Part shown: one piece after another, positions 52,417 to 62,930 of the stretch
Numbering within the stretch: position 1 is the first letter of the stretch
Layout: each line of letters starts with the position of its first letter
Assembly (NCBI RefSeq): GCF_003732705.1
Contig: NZ_MOBR01000040.1
Span: 62,001-126,000, forward strand
Length of the DNA: 64,000 nucleotides
Direction of reading: 5' to 3'
Source of the DNA: Pseudomonas frederiksbergensis
GTDB taxonomy: Bacteria; Pseudomonadota; Gammaproteobacteria; Pseudomonadales; Pseudomonadaceae
Notes under the pieces: generated by a model
Told to the model about the DNA's origin: nothing
Databases searched by the model: none
Seen by the model: the letters and a program-made list of their open reading frames with translations, nothing else
Program-made: the position numbers and the translations under genes

Positions 52417-55050
52417 TCAAGCCAGGCGCGAAAGCATTTCCTTCGCTTCGCTCTTCTGCCCCGCGTCACCCTCGGTCACCACTTCGTTGAGGATGTCCCG
52501 GGCGCCGTCGTTGTCACCCATGTCGATGTAGGCCTGGGCCAGATCGAGTTTGGTGGCGACTTCGTCGGTGCCAGAGAGGAAATCGAACTCCGGCTCATCA
52601 GCCACCGAGGCCGCCGCGTCTTCGGCAGTGAACGTAGGCTCGTTGATGCTCTGGGACAGTCGATCCAGCTCGGCGTTGACGTCCTCCAGCTCTGTGGTGA
52701 AGGCATTCGGCGCTTCAGGGACGTCCATTTCGTCAGCCAGGGACAGATCAAAATCCGCTGGCAGTTCCAGGTCATCCAGTGCCGCTTCGTTCGTGGCAGG
52801 TGCATCGACCGGTGGCAGGTCCTTGACGCCCTCGTCCAGATCGAGCAGGAAATCGTCTTCGGCCAGGGTCGCAGGCGAAGCGTCGCCACCGAGGTCCAGG
52901 TCCAGATCGAAGTCCGACAGGTCGTCGAGGTTTTCCTTGATGTCGGTCTGCTGTTGCAGCACCGACTCAAAGCTCAGATCGTCGTCGAGCGGGAATTCGT
53001 CCAGCTCGGCCAAGGGTTCCGGTGCTGGTGCCGGAGCAACCACCGCCGGAGAAGCGTTTTCCAGGTCATCCAGGCTCAAGTCGAAGGCGCTGTCGAGATC
53101 ATCTTCAGCGACCGGGGCCGGCGCTTCAGGTTCATCCAGCAGCAGGTCCTTGACGTACTGCGCATCCAGCTCGGCAGCAACAGCAGCGGCGGCGATGCCA
53201 CCCGCTGCGGCCAAGGCCATGGCCGGGAAACGGCTTTTCAGCTGTTCGACGTGGGCGAAGTTATCGCCATTGGCCACCAGTTGACGTTCCTGGGCGACGA
53301 ACGCATCACGATCGCCTTGCTGACCGTAGACTTCCATCAGCTTGAGGCGCAGGTCGCTACGTTGTGGTTCTTGCTTGATACCGTCTTCGAGCAAGGCTGC
53401 CGCCTGATTCAGGCGACCGCCGTTGATGTGCGACTGAGCCTGGCTCAGAACGTCGTCATTGCGCTCGGCAGCCGGGGAAACCAGCGGCGCGGCAATCACT
53501 GGGGCGACCACGACGGGTGCAATGACCGGAGCCGGGGCTGGCGGCGGCGTTGGAGCTGCCGCGAGTTTTACCGCTGGCGGCGGCACTTCAAGGCCTTCAA
53601 AGCTGCTTTCCGGCAGGTCCTGCTCAGGGGAAAACTCTTGTTCTTCCGCCAGGGCGCGGGCCATGCGCAGGTGCTTTTCGGCTTCTTGCTGGGCTTTGCG
53701 GCGACGGGCCAGCAGCAATAGCAACAGCAGCAGGACGATGGCGCCGCCACCCACCAGACCCAGCAGGATCGGGTTGGTCAGCAGGTCATTGAATTTCTGG
53801 TCGTCGGCAACCGCAGGCGTTGGCTCGACTGGGGTTTCTGCCGGGGCCGGAGCCGGAGTGGCCTCGGGCGCGGTCACAACAGGTGCAGGCGTGGCCGGAG
53901 CCGCTTCAGTCGGCGTTGCCGCTGGTGCAGGTGCCGGTGTCAGTTCAGCCGAAATCACTGGCGCAGCAGCAGTCGCCGCCGGAGTACCCGCGGCGCCCTC
54001 AGCCTGCAACTTGGCCAGTTGATTGTTTTTCAGTTCGATCAGGCGTTGCAGCTTGTCCAGCTGACTTTGCAGATCGGTCATGCGGCTTTTCAGTTCAGCG
54101 TTGTCACGACGGGTCGTGTCGAGGCTTTCCTGGGTCACCGCCAGTTTATTGCTCAGATTCTTCGCATCACCGGCGGCGCCCTTACGGCCCTTGCCGGATT
54201 CGGCCGACACCAGGCTCAGCTTGTCTTTCGCGGCCTGGGCCGAAGCAGGATCGGCACTGCCGCGCTTGGTGGCATCGAGTTGCTGCTGGCCGGTGCCGGG
54301 CTTGGCCACGTAGCGACGACCCTGACGCCATGCGGTGTTCTGCGCGGCGACTTCAGCGATGGCCTTGGGTTGCGCCAGGCTGGTGCTTTGCACCTGGTCC
54401 GGCATGCGCAGGACCTGGCCGGTTTTCAGCAGGTTGATGTTGCCGTTGATGAAGGCTTCCGGGTTCAGCGCCTGAATGGCCAGCATGGTTTGCTGCACCG
54501 AACCGCCATTACGTGCCTTGGCCGCGATTTCCCACAGGGTATCGCGCGGCGTAGTGGTGTAGGTCGATGGCTTGGTCGCGCCGGTGGTTGGCGCGGAAAC
54601 CGCTTGAGACGGCGCAGGTTGCGCGGCGGCATCGGCAGTTTGCGGGGAGAATTTGGACGGATCGAGCAGCACGCTGTAATCGCGCAGCAAGCGACCGTTC
54701 GGCCACATCACCTGAACCAGGAATTTCACCATCGGCTCGGAGAGTGGTTTGCTGGACGTCACGCGCAGGATGCTTTTGCCGCTGGCGTTGAGCACTGGCG
54801 TGAAGGTCAGGTCGTTGAGAAACGCCTGGCGATCAACGCCTGCCTTGGCGAAATCGTCTGGCGAGGCCAGGCTCGGCACCACTTCGGCAGCGGTGAGATC
54901 CTTGACGTCGAGCAGCTCGATTTCTGCCACCAGGGGCTGGTTCAGCGTCGACTTCAGGGTCAGTTCCCCGAGCCCGAGGGCATGCGCCATACCGGAGGAC
55001 AGCGCCGAGGCGGCCGCTATTGCTAACACCAGTTTGCGAACTTGAACCAT
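52417..55050 (-). CDS. fimV: FimV pilus assembly/polarity protein
   Basis: The ATG at 55050 follows AAAGGA and gives 877 aa. Order of parts: signal peptide (LVLAIAAASALSSGMAHA), N-terminal FimV domain, LysM peptidoglycan-binding segment (YTTTPRDTLWEIAAKARNGG), coiled coil (about residues 300-355), Pro/Ala-rich linker, one membrane helix (LLGLVGGGAIVLLLLLLLLA, then RRRKAQQ), an acidic cytoplasmic part with TPR-like repeats, and the C-terminal FimV domain (ATKLDLAQAYIDMGDNDGA). It organises type IV pili and polar machinery. Confidence 0.93.
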   Translation of the reverse strand: MVQVRKLVLAIAAASALSSGMAHALGLGELTLKSTLNQPLVAEIELLDVKDLTAAEVVPSLASPDDFAKAGVDRQAFLNDLTFTPVLNASGKSILRVTSSKPLSEPMVKFLVQVMWPNGRLLRDYSVLLDPSKFSPQTADAAAQPAPSQAVSAPTTGATKPSTYTTTPRDTLWEIAAKARNGGSVQQTMLAIQALNPEAFINGNINLLKTGQVLRMPDQVQSTSLAQPKAIAEVAAQNTAWRQGRRYVAKPGTGQQQLDATKRGSADPASAQAAKDKLSLVSAESGKGRKGAAGDAKNLSNKLAVTQESLDTTRRDNAELKSRMTDLQSQLDKLQRLIELKNNQLAKLQAEGAAGTPAATAAAPVISAELTPAPAPAATPTEAAPATPAPVVTAPEATPAPAPAETPVEPTPAVADDQKFNDLLTNPILLGLVGGGAIVLLLLLLLLARRRKAQQEAEKHLRMARALAEEQEFSPEQDLPESSFEGLEVPPPAVKLAAAPTPPPAPAPVIAPVVVAPVIAAPLVSPAAERNDDVLSQAQSHINGGRLNQAAALLEDGIKQEPQRSDLRLKLMEVYGQQGDRDAFVAQERQLVANGDNFAHVEQLKSRFPAMALAAAGGIAAAAVAAELDAQYVKDLLLDEPEAPAPVAEDDLDSAFDLSLDDLENASPAVVAPAPAPEPLAELDEFPLDDDLSFESVLQQQTDIKENLDDLSDFDLDLDLGGDASPATLAEDDFLLDLDEGVKDLPPVDAPATNEAALDDLELPADFDLSLADEMDVPEAPNAFTTELEDVNAELDRLSQSINEPTFTAEDAAASVADEPEFDFLSGTDEVATKLDLAQAYIDMGDNDGARDILNEVVTEGDAGQKSEAKEMLSRLA

Positions 55051-55258
55051 AGCCTCATCCTTTGTTTGAACATTCCTCGGCCAGCGAGAAGGTGTTGAAA
55101 GTCGCTGCCGTAAGGCATTGCGCGCGGCGGCGAAGGGTCGTCGCGCGCGATCATTTCTTTGCTGCCCGGGAAGCCCCACAGGGTGACTCGCCGTCAAGCA
55201 CTCCGGCCAAGCATAGCGCTCGGTTAGAATCATTCGACAAATTGTTGCCAAGTATCTT

Positions 55259-56269
55259 TTACAGCAGGTCTTTTATCAACAATTCAGCCACCTGCACAGC
55301 ATTGAGCGCGGCGCCTTTGCGTACGTTATCTGACGTCAGCCACAAATTAAGTTCCGACAGGTCGTCGACACCGCTGCGAACCCGACCAACGTAGACCACA
55401 TCTTGCCCTACCGCATCCCCTACCGGGGTCGGATAATCGCCCGCTTCCACCAGTTCGATGCCCGAAGCGTCTTCAAGGGCTGCATTGACTTTTGCCAGGT
55501 CAACCGCACTCGATGACTGCAAGGTCACGCTAAAGCTATCGCCAAAAAACACCGGGGCTTGAATGCAAGTTGCGGAAATCTTTAATAAAGGTAGCGCCAT
55601 GACCTGACGCAGCTCACGCACCAGGCGTTTTTCCAGCAGCGTATGACCTTGCTCATCGGGCTTGCCGACCTGGGCCAGCAGATTGAAGGCCATCTGCCGA
55701 TCAAAAAACGTCGGTTCCAGTGGACGCACGTTGAGCAGCTCGGCGGTTTGCCGGGCCAGTTCGGTCACCGCTTCGCGACCTTGGGCGGAGACAGCCAGGC
55801 TGGCGGTCACGTTGATCCATTGCAGGTCGATCACGTCGAGCAACGGCGCCAGCACCACGGCTAAGGTGGTGGCCGACGGGCTCGGGCTGCTGACCTGAAA
55901 GGGCTTTTTCAGGCCGGCCAACACGTGGGCGTTGGCTTCCGGCACGATTTGCGGCGCTTCATCCGCCGACAGTGCACCGGACAGGTCGATCAGCGAGCAA
56001 CCGGCAGCACGGGCGCGGGAGGCGAAACTCAGGGTCACCGCCGGGCCGGCGGCGAAGAACACCAGTTGAACCTTGCTGAAATCGAACTCATCGACTTCCC
56101 GCACCCGCACGTTCTTGCCGCGAAACGGCACCGAATGCCCGGCGGATTCGCTGCTGGCCAGCAGGTGCAGGTTGCCGACCGGGAAATCCCGCTCTTCGAG
56201 AATCTGCACGAGCGTTTCGCCGACAGTACCGGTGGCGCCGATCACGGCAATATCGAAGGACTGGCTCAT
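55259..56269 (-). CDS. Aspartate-semialdehyde dehydrogenase paralogue lacking the catalytic Cys
   Basis: The 336-aa protein is clearly Asd-like: VIGATGTVGETLVQIL at the start and LPLLKISATCIQAPVF before the C-terminal domain. In the place of the active-site Cys (NPNCST-type in related enzymes) it reads VSSPSPSATTLAVVL, with Pro where Cys is expected. It fits the Usg family found next to truA/fimV in gamma-proteobacteria. It is probably not an active dehydrogenase; the function is unknown. Confidence 0.85.
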   Translation of the reverse strand: MSQSFDIAVIGATGTVGETLVQILEERDFPVGNLHLLASSESAGHSVPFRGKNVRVREVDEFDFSKVQLVFFAAGPAVTLSFASRARAAGCSLIDLSGALSADEAPQIVPEANAHVLAGLKKPFQVSSPSPSATTLAVVLAPLLDVIDLQWINVTASLAVSAQGREAVTELARQTAELLNVRPLEPTFFDRQMAFNLLAQVGKPDEQGHTLLEKRLVRELRQVMALPLLKISATCIQAPVFFGDSFSVTLQSSSAVDLAKVNAALEDASGIELVEAGDYPTPVGDAVGQDVVYVGRVRSGVDDLSELNLWLTSDNVRKGAALNAVQVAELLIKDLL

Positions 56270-56339
56270 GGTTCTACCTCTGGCGAAACGGGGGGAGCGG
56301 CACTTTACCGGGTGGGTGGCTCACAGGCAATTTCTGCCA

Positions 56340-56459
56340 CCCCGATCGTTCCCACGCTCCACGTGGGAATGCATCCCGTGACGCTCCGCGTCGCATTCAG
56401 AAGCGGAACGCGGAGCGTCCCTGGCGGCATTCCCACGCAGAGCGTGGGAACGATCGGTG
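56340..56459. repeat. Dispersed palindromic repeat (GTTCCCACGCTC type)
   Basis: CGATCGTTCCCACGCTCCAC at the left is mirrored by GCAGAGCGTGGGAACGATCG at the right, with an inner pair GACGCTCCGCGT/ACGCGGAGCGTC. It differs from the REP family elsewhere in the window. It lies between the asd paralogue and asd. Confidence 0.85.
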
Positions 56460-56464
56460 GGCAT

Positions 56465-56497
56465 AAAAAAACCCGCACCTCTTTCAAGGCACGGGCT
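56465..56497 (-). terminator. Rho-independent terminator of asd
   Basis: On the minus strand GCCCGTGCC and GGTGCGGGT pair (with G-U) around an 8-base loop and are followed by seven T's. It lies about 20 bp past the asd stop. Confidence 0.75.
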
Positions 56498-56516
56498 CTT
56501 TCACTGCATCAAGCGA

Positions 56517-57629
56517 TCAACGCTCAAGCAGAATCCGCAGCATGCGACGCAGCGGTTCGGCCGCGCCCCACAGCAGTTGGTCGCCGACGGTGAAGGCGCC
56601 GACGTACTGGGTGCCCATGTTCAGCTTGCGCAGACGGCCAACCGGTACGTTCAGGGTGCCGGTGACTTTCGTCGGGCTCAGTTCCTGAATGCTCGCGTCA
56701 CGATGGTTTGGCACCAGTTTGACCCAAGGGTTGTGCTGGCTGATCAGCCCTTCGATGTCGGCGATCGGCACATCTTTGTTCAGCTTGATGGTCAGTGCCT
56801 GGCTGTGGCAGCGCATGGCGCCGATACGTACGCAGATGCCATCCACCGGGATCGGGCTCTTGAAGCGACCGAGGATTTTGTTGGTTTCGGCCTGGGCCTT
56901 CCACTCTTCGCGGCTCTGGCCGTTCGGCAGTTCTTTGTCGATCCACGGGATCAGACTGCCGGCCAGCGGTACGCCGAAGTTTTCGGTCGGGTACGCATCG
57001 CTGCGCATGGCTTCGGCCACTCGGCGGTCGATGTCGAGGATGGCGCTGGCCGGGTCGGCCAGTTGATCGGCGACAGCGGCGTGGGTCGCGCCCATTTGCT
57101 TGATCAGTTCACGCATGTTCTGCGCGCCGGCACCGGAGGCCGCCTGATACGTCATGGCGCTCATCCACTCGACCAGACCGGCTTCGAACAGACCGCCCAG
57201 GCCCATCAGCATCAGGCTGACGGTGCAGTTGCCGCCGATATAGTTCTTGGTGCCCGCGTCGAGTTGCTGGTCGATGACCTTGCGGTTCACCGGGTCCAGC
57301 ACGATCACCGCGTCATCCTGCATGCGCAGGCTGGAAGCGGCGTCGATCCAGTAACCCTGCCAGCCGGCTTCGCGCAGTTTCGGGAACACTTCGCTGGTGT
57401 AGTCGCCACCCTGGCAGGTCAGAATCACGTCGAGGGTTTTCAGCTCTTCAATGCTGTAAGCGTCCTTGAGCGGAGCAATGTCCTTGCCCACGGACGGGCC
57501 TTGGCCACCGACATTGGAAGTGGTGAAAAACACCGGCTCGATAAGATCGAAATCCTGCTCTTCCAGCATCCGCTGCATGAGCACGGAGCCGACCATACCG
57601 CGCCAACCGATCAGACCTACACGTTTCAT
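56517..57629 (-). CDS. asd: Aspartate-semialdehyde dehydrogenase
   Basis: The 370-aa enzyme has the NADP loop GLIGWRGMVGSVLMQRM, catalytic C135 in IGGNCTVSLM, and RIGAMRCHSQA with the catalytic His. It converts aspartyl phosphate to the semialdehyde, the branch point to Lys, Met, Thr and diaminopimelate, and also to diaminobutyrate used by the siderophore genes. Full length and gamma-proteobacterial type. Confidence 0.95.
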   Translation of the reverse strand: MKRVGLIGWRGMVGSVLMQRMLEEQDFDLIEPVFFTTSNVGGQGPSVGKDIAPLKDAYSIEELKTLDVILTCQGGDYTSEVFPKLREAGWQGYWIDAASSLRMQDDAVIVLDPVNRKVIDQQLDAGTKNYIGGNCTVSLMLMGLGGLFEAGLVEWMSAMTYQAASGAGAQNMRELIKQMGATHAAVADQLADPASAILDIDRRVAEAMRSDAYPTENFGVPLAGSLIPWIDKELPNGQSREEWKAQAETNKILGRFKSPIPVDGICVRIGAMRCHSQALTIKLNKDVPIADIEGLISQHNPWVKLVPNHRDASIQELSPTKVTGTLNVPVGRLRKLNMGTQYVGAFTVGDQLLWGAAEPLRRMLRILLER

Positions 57630-57654
57630 CGCAACTACACCTTCTTGAAAAAGT

Positions 57655-57693
57655 GGGCCGCTGCTTTCATGGGTGAAAGTGGCAGCGGGCCCG
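57655..57693 (-). terminator. Hairpin terminator or attenuator between leuB and asd
   Basis: GGGCC-GCTGC pairs with GCAGCGGGCCC with one bulged base, extended by TTTCA/TGAAA. On the minus strand it is followed by five T's. It begins 6 bp after leuB and ends 26 bp before asd, so it separates the two. Confidence 0.7.
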
Positions 57694-57698
57694 AGAGA

Positions 57699-58781
<1,083 letters not shown>

Positions 58782-58845
58782 GCTTTCCTCATGTCATCAG
58801 TCGGTGCGCCTTGGGCGCGCCCGGAAAAATTCTATCGTCTTGAGA

Positions 58846-59604
58846 CTATCGTTCTGCAATCAGCACCAGCACATCAGTACTGAACGAACCATCGGCCTCA
58901 ATCTCAAAATATTCGCGTACTTCATTGCCCATCGATTGCTGCAATTCGCGGATCGCCGCGCGCATCACCTGTGGCGTGCGCATACGCTCGACCCAGCTGT
59001 TGTACTCCAGCCGCAGCCGCTGACGGGTGGTGCTGCGAGTATGCAACCCCGCCTCGCTGACCTGGCGCAACCACTCACCGGCAGAATAATCGCGCACATG
59101 GCTGGTGTCGCGCAGCACTTCGACGCTTTGCAGGTAGGTGTCAAACAACGGACTGCCCGGCGACAGCACGTCGACAAACGCCGCTATCCCGCCCGGTTTC
59201 AGCACCCGACGCACTTCCCGCAGGGCCAAACCGAGATCGCTCCAATGGTGCGCCGAATAACGGCTGAACACGAAGTCGAACTCGCCATCGGCGAACGGCA
59301 GGCGCTCAGCGGCGCCGTTGACCGTGGTGATGTTGCTGAAACCACGATCAATCGCTGCAGCGGCCACCACGTCGAGCATTTGTTGGGACAGGTCGTAGGC
59401 CACCACTTCCTTGACCAGCGAAGCCACGTGAAAACTGACGTGACCGGCGCCGCAACCCAGGTCCAGCACGCGAGCACTGCCCTGCCCGGCCAATTCAGCC
59501 TGTAGCAGGGCGAATTCGGTGCCTTGAGCGTGAACGGCGCTGCTCAGGTAGGCCGAGGCCTGTTCACCGAATTGCTTTTGTACGACTTGGCTGTGCTGGG
59601 TCAT
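58846..59604 (-). CDS. Class I SAM-dependent methyltransferase
   Basis: The start at 59604 (MTQHSQVVQKQFGEQASAYL) has a purine-rich site upstream and gives 252 aa. SAM motif I is VLDLGCGAGHVSFHV, followed by EFDFVFSRYSAHHW, which places it in the UbiE/Methyltransf_11 group. It lies between leuD and leuB as in other pseudomonads. The acceptor is unknown. Confidence 0.88.
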   Translation of the reverse strand: MTQHSQVVQKQFGEQASAYLSSAVHAQGTEFALLQAELAGQGSARVLDLGCGAGHVSFHVASLVKEVVAYDLSQQMLDVVAAAAIDRGFSNITTVNGAAERLPFADGEFDFVFSRYSAHHWSDLGLALREVRRVLKPGGIAAFVDVLSPGSPLFDTYLQSVEVLRDTSHVRDYSAGEWLRQVSEAGLHTRSTTRQRLRLEYNSWVERMRTPQVMRAAIRELQQSMGNEVREYFEIEADGSFSTDVLVLIAER

Positions 59605-59647
59605 GGGGACTTCCTTTTGGGGGTGAGTCTTTTGGTGTCTGGGCCGG

Positions 59648-59727
59648 CCTCTTCGCGGGCAAGCCTCGCTCCTACAAGAGCAGTGCAAATCCCTGTAGGA
59701 GCGAGGCTTGCCCGCGAAGGCGTTATC
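59648..59727. repeat. REPIN
   Basis: CTTCGCGGGCAAGCCTCGCT and AGCGAGGCTTGCCCGCGAAG are mirrored around a short spacer, between the methyltransferase gene and the leuD stop. Confidence 0.9.
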
Positions 59728-59742
59728 CCGCCTTACGCAAAA

Positions 59743-60387
59743 TCAAACATCGCGAAACAACCAAGGCTGACTCGCCCGGTGTTTGCTTTCAAACGACGCA
59801 ATCGCCTCGTGGTCCATCAATGTCAGGCCAATATCGTCCAGACCATTCACCAGGCAATGCTTGCGGAACTCGTCCAGTTCAAAGCTATAGGTCTTGCCAT
59901 CCGGCCGGGTCACGGTCTGGGCTTGCAGGTCGACCGTCAACTGGTAACCCGGATTCGCCTCGACCTGTTGGAACAACTCATCCACTTCAGCGTCGCTCAA
60001 GATGATCGGCAGCAAGCCGTTCTTGAAGCTGTTGTTGTAGAAGATGTCCGCGTAGCTCGGCGCGATGATGCTGCGGAAACCGTACTCTTCCAGGGCCCAC
60101 GGCGCGTGTTCACGGCTGGAGCCGCAACCGAAGTTTTCCCGGGCCAGCAACACGCTGGCGCCTTGGTAACGTTCGGCGTTGAGCACGAAGTCCTTGTTCA
60201 GCGGACGCTTGGAGTTGTCCTGGTAGGCGTAGCCCACGTCCAGGTAGCGCCATTCGTCAAACAGGTTCGGGCCAAAACCGGTGCGTTTGATCGACTTCAG
60301 AAACTGCTTCGGAATGATCTGGTCGGTGTCGACGTTGGCCCGGTCCAATGGCGCGACCAAACCGGTGTGTTGGGTAAAAGCTCTCAT
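59743..60387 (-). CDS. leuD: 3-isopropylmalate dehydratase small subunit
   Basis: The 214-aa protein has GRANVDTDQIIPKQF-type text (LDRANVDTDQIIPKQFL), ENFGCGSSREHAPWAL and RSIIAPSYADIFYNN, the usual LeuD signature. It forms the isomerase with LeuC, which starts upstream with a 10-bp gap. Confidence 0.95.
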   Translation of the reverse strand: MRAFTQHTGLVAPLDRANVDTDQIIPKQFLKSIKRTGFGPNLFDEWRYLDVGYAYQDNSKRPLNKDFVLNAERYQGASVLLARENFGCGSSREHAPWALEEYGFRSIIAPSYADIFYNNSFKNGLLPIILSDAEVDELFQQVEANPGYQLTVDLQAQTVTRPDGKTYSFELDEFRKHCLVNGLDDIGLTLMDHEAIASFESKHRASQPWLFRDV

Positions 60388-60397
60388 GTGCGGCTCC

Positions 60398-61816
60398 TCA
60401 GATCAGTTCGCGAACGTCGATGAAACGACCGTTGACGGCAGCGGCAGCGGCCATCGCCGGGCTGACCAGGTGGGTACGGCCACCGGCGCCCTGACGCCCT
60501 TCGAAGTTGCGGTTGGACGTCGAGGCGCAATGCTCGCCCGACTCCAAGCGGTCCGGGTTCATCGCCAGGCACATTGAGCAACCCGGTTCACGCCACTCGA
60601 AACCGGCTTCGAGGAAAATCTTGTCCAGGCCTTCAGCCTCGGCTTGCGCCTTCACCAGGCCCGAGCCCGGCACCACGATGGCTTGCTTGATGGTCGAAGC
60701 GACTTTGCGGCCCTTGGCGATCACCGCCGCAGCGCGCAGGTCTTCGATCCGCGAGTTGGTGCAGGAGCCAATAAATACGCGGTCCAGCTGAATATCGGTG
60801 ATCGCCTGATTGGCGCTCAAACCCATGTATTTCAAGGCACGTTCGATGGAACCGCGTTTGACCAGGTCCATTTCCTTCGCCGGGTCCGGCACGTTCTGAT
60901 CAACCGCCAGAACCATCTCGGGCGAGGTGCCCCAGCTGACTTGTGGCTTGATTTGGGTCGCGTCGAGCTCAACGACGGTGTCGAACACCGCATCAGCGTC
61001 GGACACCAGGTCTTTCCAGGCCTCGACGGCCATGTCCCATTCCGCGCCTTTCGGGGCGAATGGACGGCCCTTGACGTATTCCACGGTTTTTTCGTCGGCA
61101 GCGACCAGACCCACACGGGCACCGGCCTCGATGGACATGTTGCAGATGGTCATGCGGCCTTCGATGGACAGGTCGCGAATCGCGCTGCCGGCGAACTCGA
61201 TGGCGTGGCCGTTACCGCCGGCGGTGCCGATCTTGCCGATCACCGCGAGCACAATGTCCTTGGCCGTCACGCCGAACGGCAACTTGCCTTCGACCTCTAC
61301 CCGCATGTTTTTCATTTTCTTGGCGACCAGGCACTGGGTGGCGAACACGTGTTCGACCTCAGAAGTGCCGATGCCGTGGGCCAAGGCGCCGAAGGCACCG
61401 TGGGTCGAGGTATGCGAGTCGCCGCAGACCACGGTCATGCCCGGCAAGGTCGCGCCCTGCTCCGGGCCGATCACGTGAACGATGCCCTGGCGCACGTCGT
61501 TCATTTTGAATTCGGTGATGCCGTATTCGTCGCAATAGTCGTCGAGGGTTTGAACCTGCAACCGCGAAACCTGGTCGGTGATCGCTTCGATGCCGCCCTT
61601 GCGATCCGGGGTGGTCGGCACGTTGTGGTCCGGGGTGGCGATGATCGAGTCGACACGCCAAGGCTTGCGCCCGGCCAGGCGCACGCCTTCGAAAGCTTGG
61701 GGCGAGGTCACTTCATGGATGATGTGGCGGTCGATGTAGATCAGCGACGACCCATCGTCGCGCCGTTTCACTTCATGGGAATCCCAGAGCTTGTCGTAAA
61801 GCGTTTTGCCGGCCAT
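60398..61816 (-). CDS. leuC: 3-isopropylmalate dehydratase large subunit
   Basis: The 472-aa aconitase-like protein holds the 4Fe-4S ligands in FIGSCTNSRIEDL and PGCSMCLAMNPD, and VCGDSHTSTHGAFGALAHG. With LeuD it isomerises 2- to 3-isopropylmalate. First gene of the leu string and divergent from a LysR gene, 154 bp away. Confidence 0.95.
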   Translation of the reverse strand: MAGKTLYDKLWDSHEVKRRDDGSSLIYIDRHIIHEVTSPQAFEGVRLAGRKPWRVDSIIATPDHNVPTTPDRKGGIEAITDQVSRLQVQTLDDYCDEYGITEFKMNDVRQGIVHVIGPEQGATLPGMTVVCGDSHTSTHGAFGALAHGIGTSEVEHVFATQCLVAKKMKNMRVEVEGKLPFGVTAKDIVLAVIGKIGTAGGNGHAIEFAGSAIRDLSIEGRMTICNMSIEAGARVGLVAADEKTVEYVKGRPFAPKGAEWDMAVEAWKDLVSDADAVFDTVVELDATQIKPQVSWGTSPEMVLAVDQNVPDPAKEMDLVKRGSIERALKYMGLSANQAITDIQLDRVFIGSCTNSRIEDLRAAAVIAKGRKVASTIKQAIVVPGSGLVKAQAEAEGLDKIFLEAGFEWREPGCSMCLAMNPDRLESGEHCASTSNRNFEGRQGAGGRTHLVSPAMAAAAAVNGRFIDVRELI

Positions 61817-61970
61817 CAGACGGTCCTCATCAGCTTGCTTCTATTTTCTATGCCTTGGGTTGTGCAGCGGTTCAATAACCCCTTGGCTTGTGAGGTCGAT
61901 CCTAGGGGGTTACATTAAATAACTCAAATTCATATTTTTCATGCTTTGGATAACCAACTGGAATACCACC

Positions 61971-62861
61971 ATGGATCTGGCCAACCTCAATGCTTTTATC
62001 GCGATTGCCGAGACCGGGAGTTTTTCCGGCGCGGGCGAGCGGCTGCACCTGACCCAACCGGCGATCAGCAAGCGCATTGCCGGGCTGGAACAGCAATTAA
62101 AGGTGCGATTGTTTGATCGCCTGGGCCGCGAAGTCGGCCTGACCGAGGCCGGACGCGCCCTGCTGCCCCGGGCTTATCAGATTCTCAACGTGCTGGACGA
62201 CACCCGCCGCGCGCTGACCAACCTGACCGGCGAAGTGACCGGTCGTCTGACATTGGCCACCAGTCACCACATCGGCCTGCACCGTTTGCCGCCCTTATTA
62301 AGGGAATTCACCCGACGCTACCCACAAGTAGCGCTGGATATTCAGTTCCTCGATTCGGAAGTGGCCTACGAAGAAATCCTCCATGGCCGCGCCGAACTGG
62401 CGGTCATCACCCTGGCGCCGGAGCCCCACGCACTGGTCAAGGCCACGCCGGTGTGGGACGACCCGCTGGATTTCGTGGTGGCCCCGGAGCATTCGCTGAT
62501 CAGCCACGGTCCGGTCACCCTCGCGGATATTGCCCTGCACCCGGCGGTGTTTCCCGGCGGCAACACCTTTACCCATCACATCGTCCAGCGCCTGTTCGAG
62601 GCTCAGGGCCTGACGCCGAACATCGCCATGAGCACGAATTATCTGGAAACGATCAAGATGATGGTCTCGATCGGCCTGGCCTGGAGCGTTTTGCCCCGCA
62701 CCATGCTCGATGAACAAGTGGCGCGCATACCTTTGCCGGGCATACAACTCACTCGCCAGCTAGGCTATATCCTGCACACGGAAAGGACGCTTTCGAATGC
62801 GGCACGTGCCTTTATGGCCCTGCTGGATGCACAAATTGATCTGCCAGGGACCCACGGCTAA
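61971..62861 (+). CDS. LysR-family regulator divergent from leuC
   Basis: The start at 61971 (MDLANLNAFIAIAETGSFS) gives 296 aa; an ATG 30 bp upstream is less likely. The helix-turn-helix reads GAGERLHLTQPAISKRIAGL, followed by the effector domain (ATSHHIGLHRLPPLLREFT and MVSIGLAWSVLPR). It probably controls leuC-leuD in response to a leucine-pathway intermediate, as LysR genes in this position do; that is inference from arrangement. Confidence 0.9.
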   Translation: MDLANLNAFIAIAETGSFSGAGERLHLTQPAISKRIAGLEQQLKVRLFDRLGREVGLTEAGRALLPRAYQILNVLDDTRRALTNLTGEVTGRLTLATSHHIGLHRLPPLLREFTRRYPQVALDIQFLDSEVAYEEILHGRAELAVITLAPEPHALVKATPVWDDPLDFVVAPEHSLISHGPVTLADIALHPAVFPGGNTFTHHIVQRLFEAQGLTPNIAMSTNYLETIKMMVSIGLAWSVLPRTMLDEQVARIPLPGIQLTRQLGYILHTERTLSNAARAFMALLDAQIDLPGTHG

Positions 62862-62930
62862 CTTGTGCTAATCCTATAGAGCTGCAAAACCCCGTGCCTA
62901 ACGCCCCACTCAGCCCAAGGCCTGCTGCCA

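Noticed and set aside
56305..56487. 60-codon open frame on the minus strand
   Set aside because: It coincides with a dispersed palindrome known from its mirrored arms and is not a gene.
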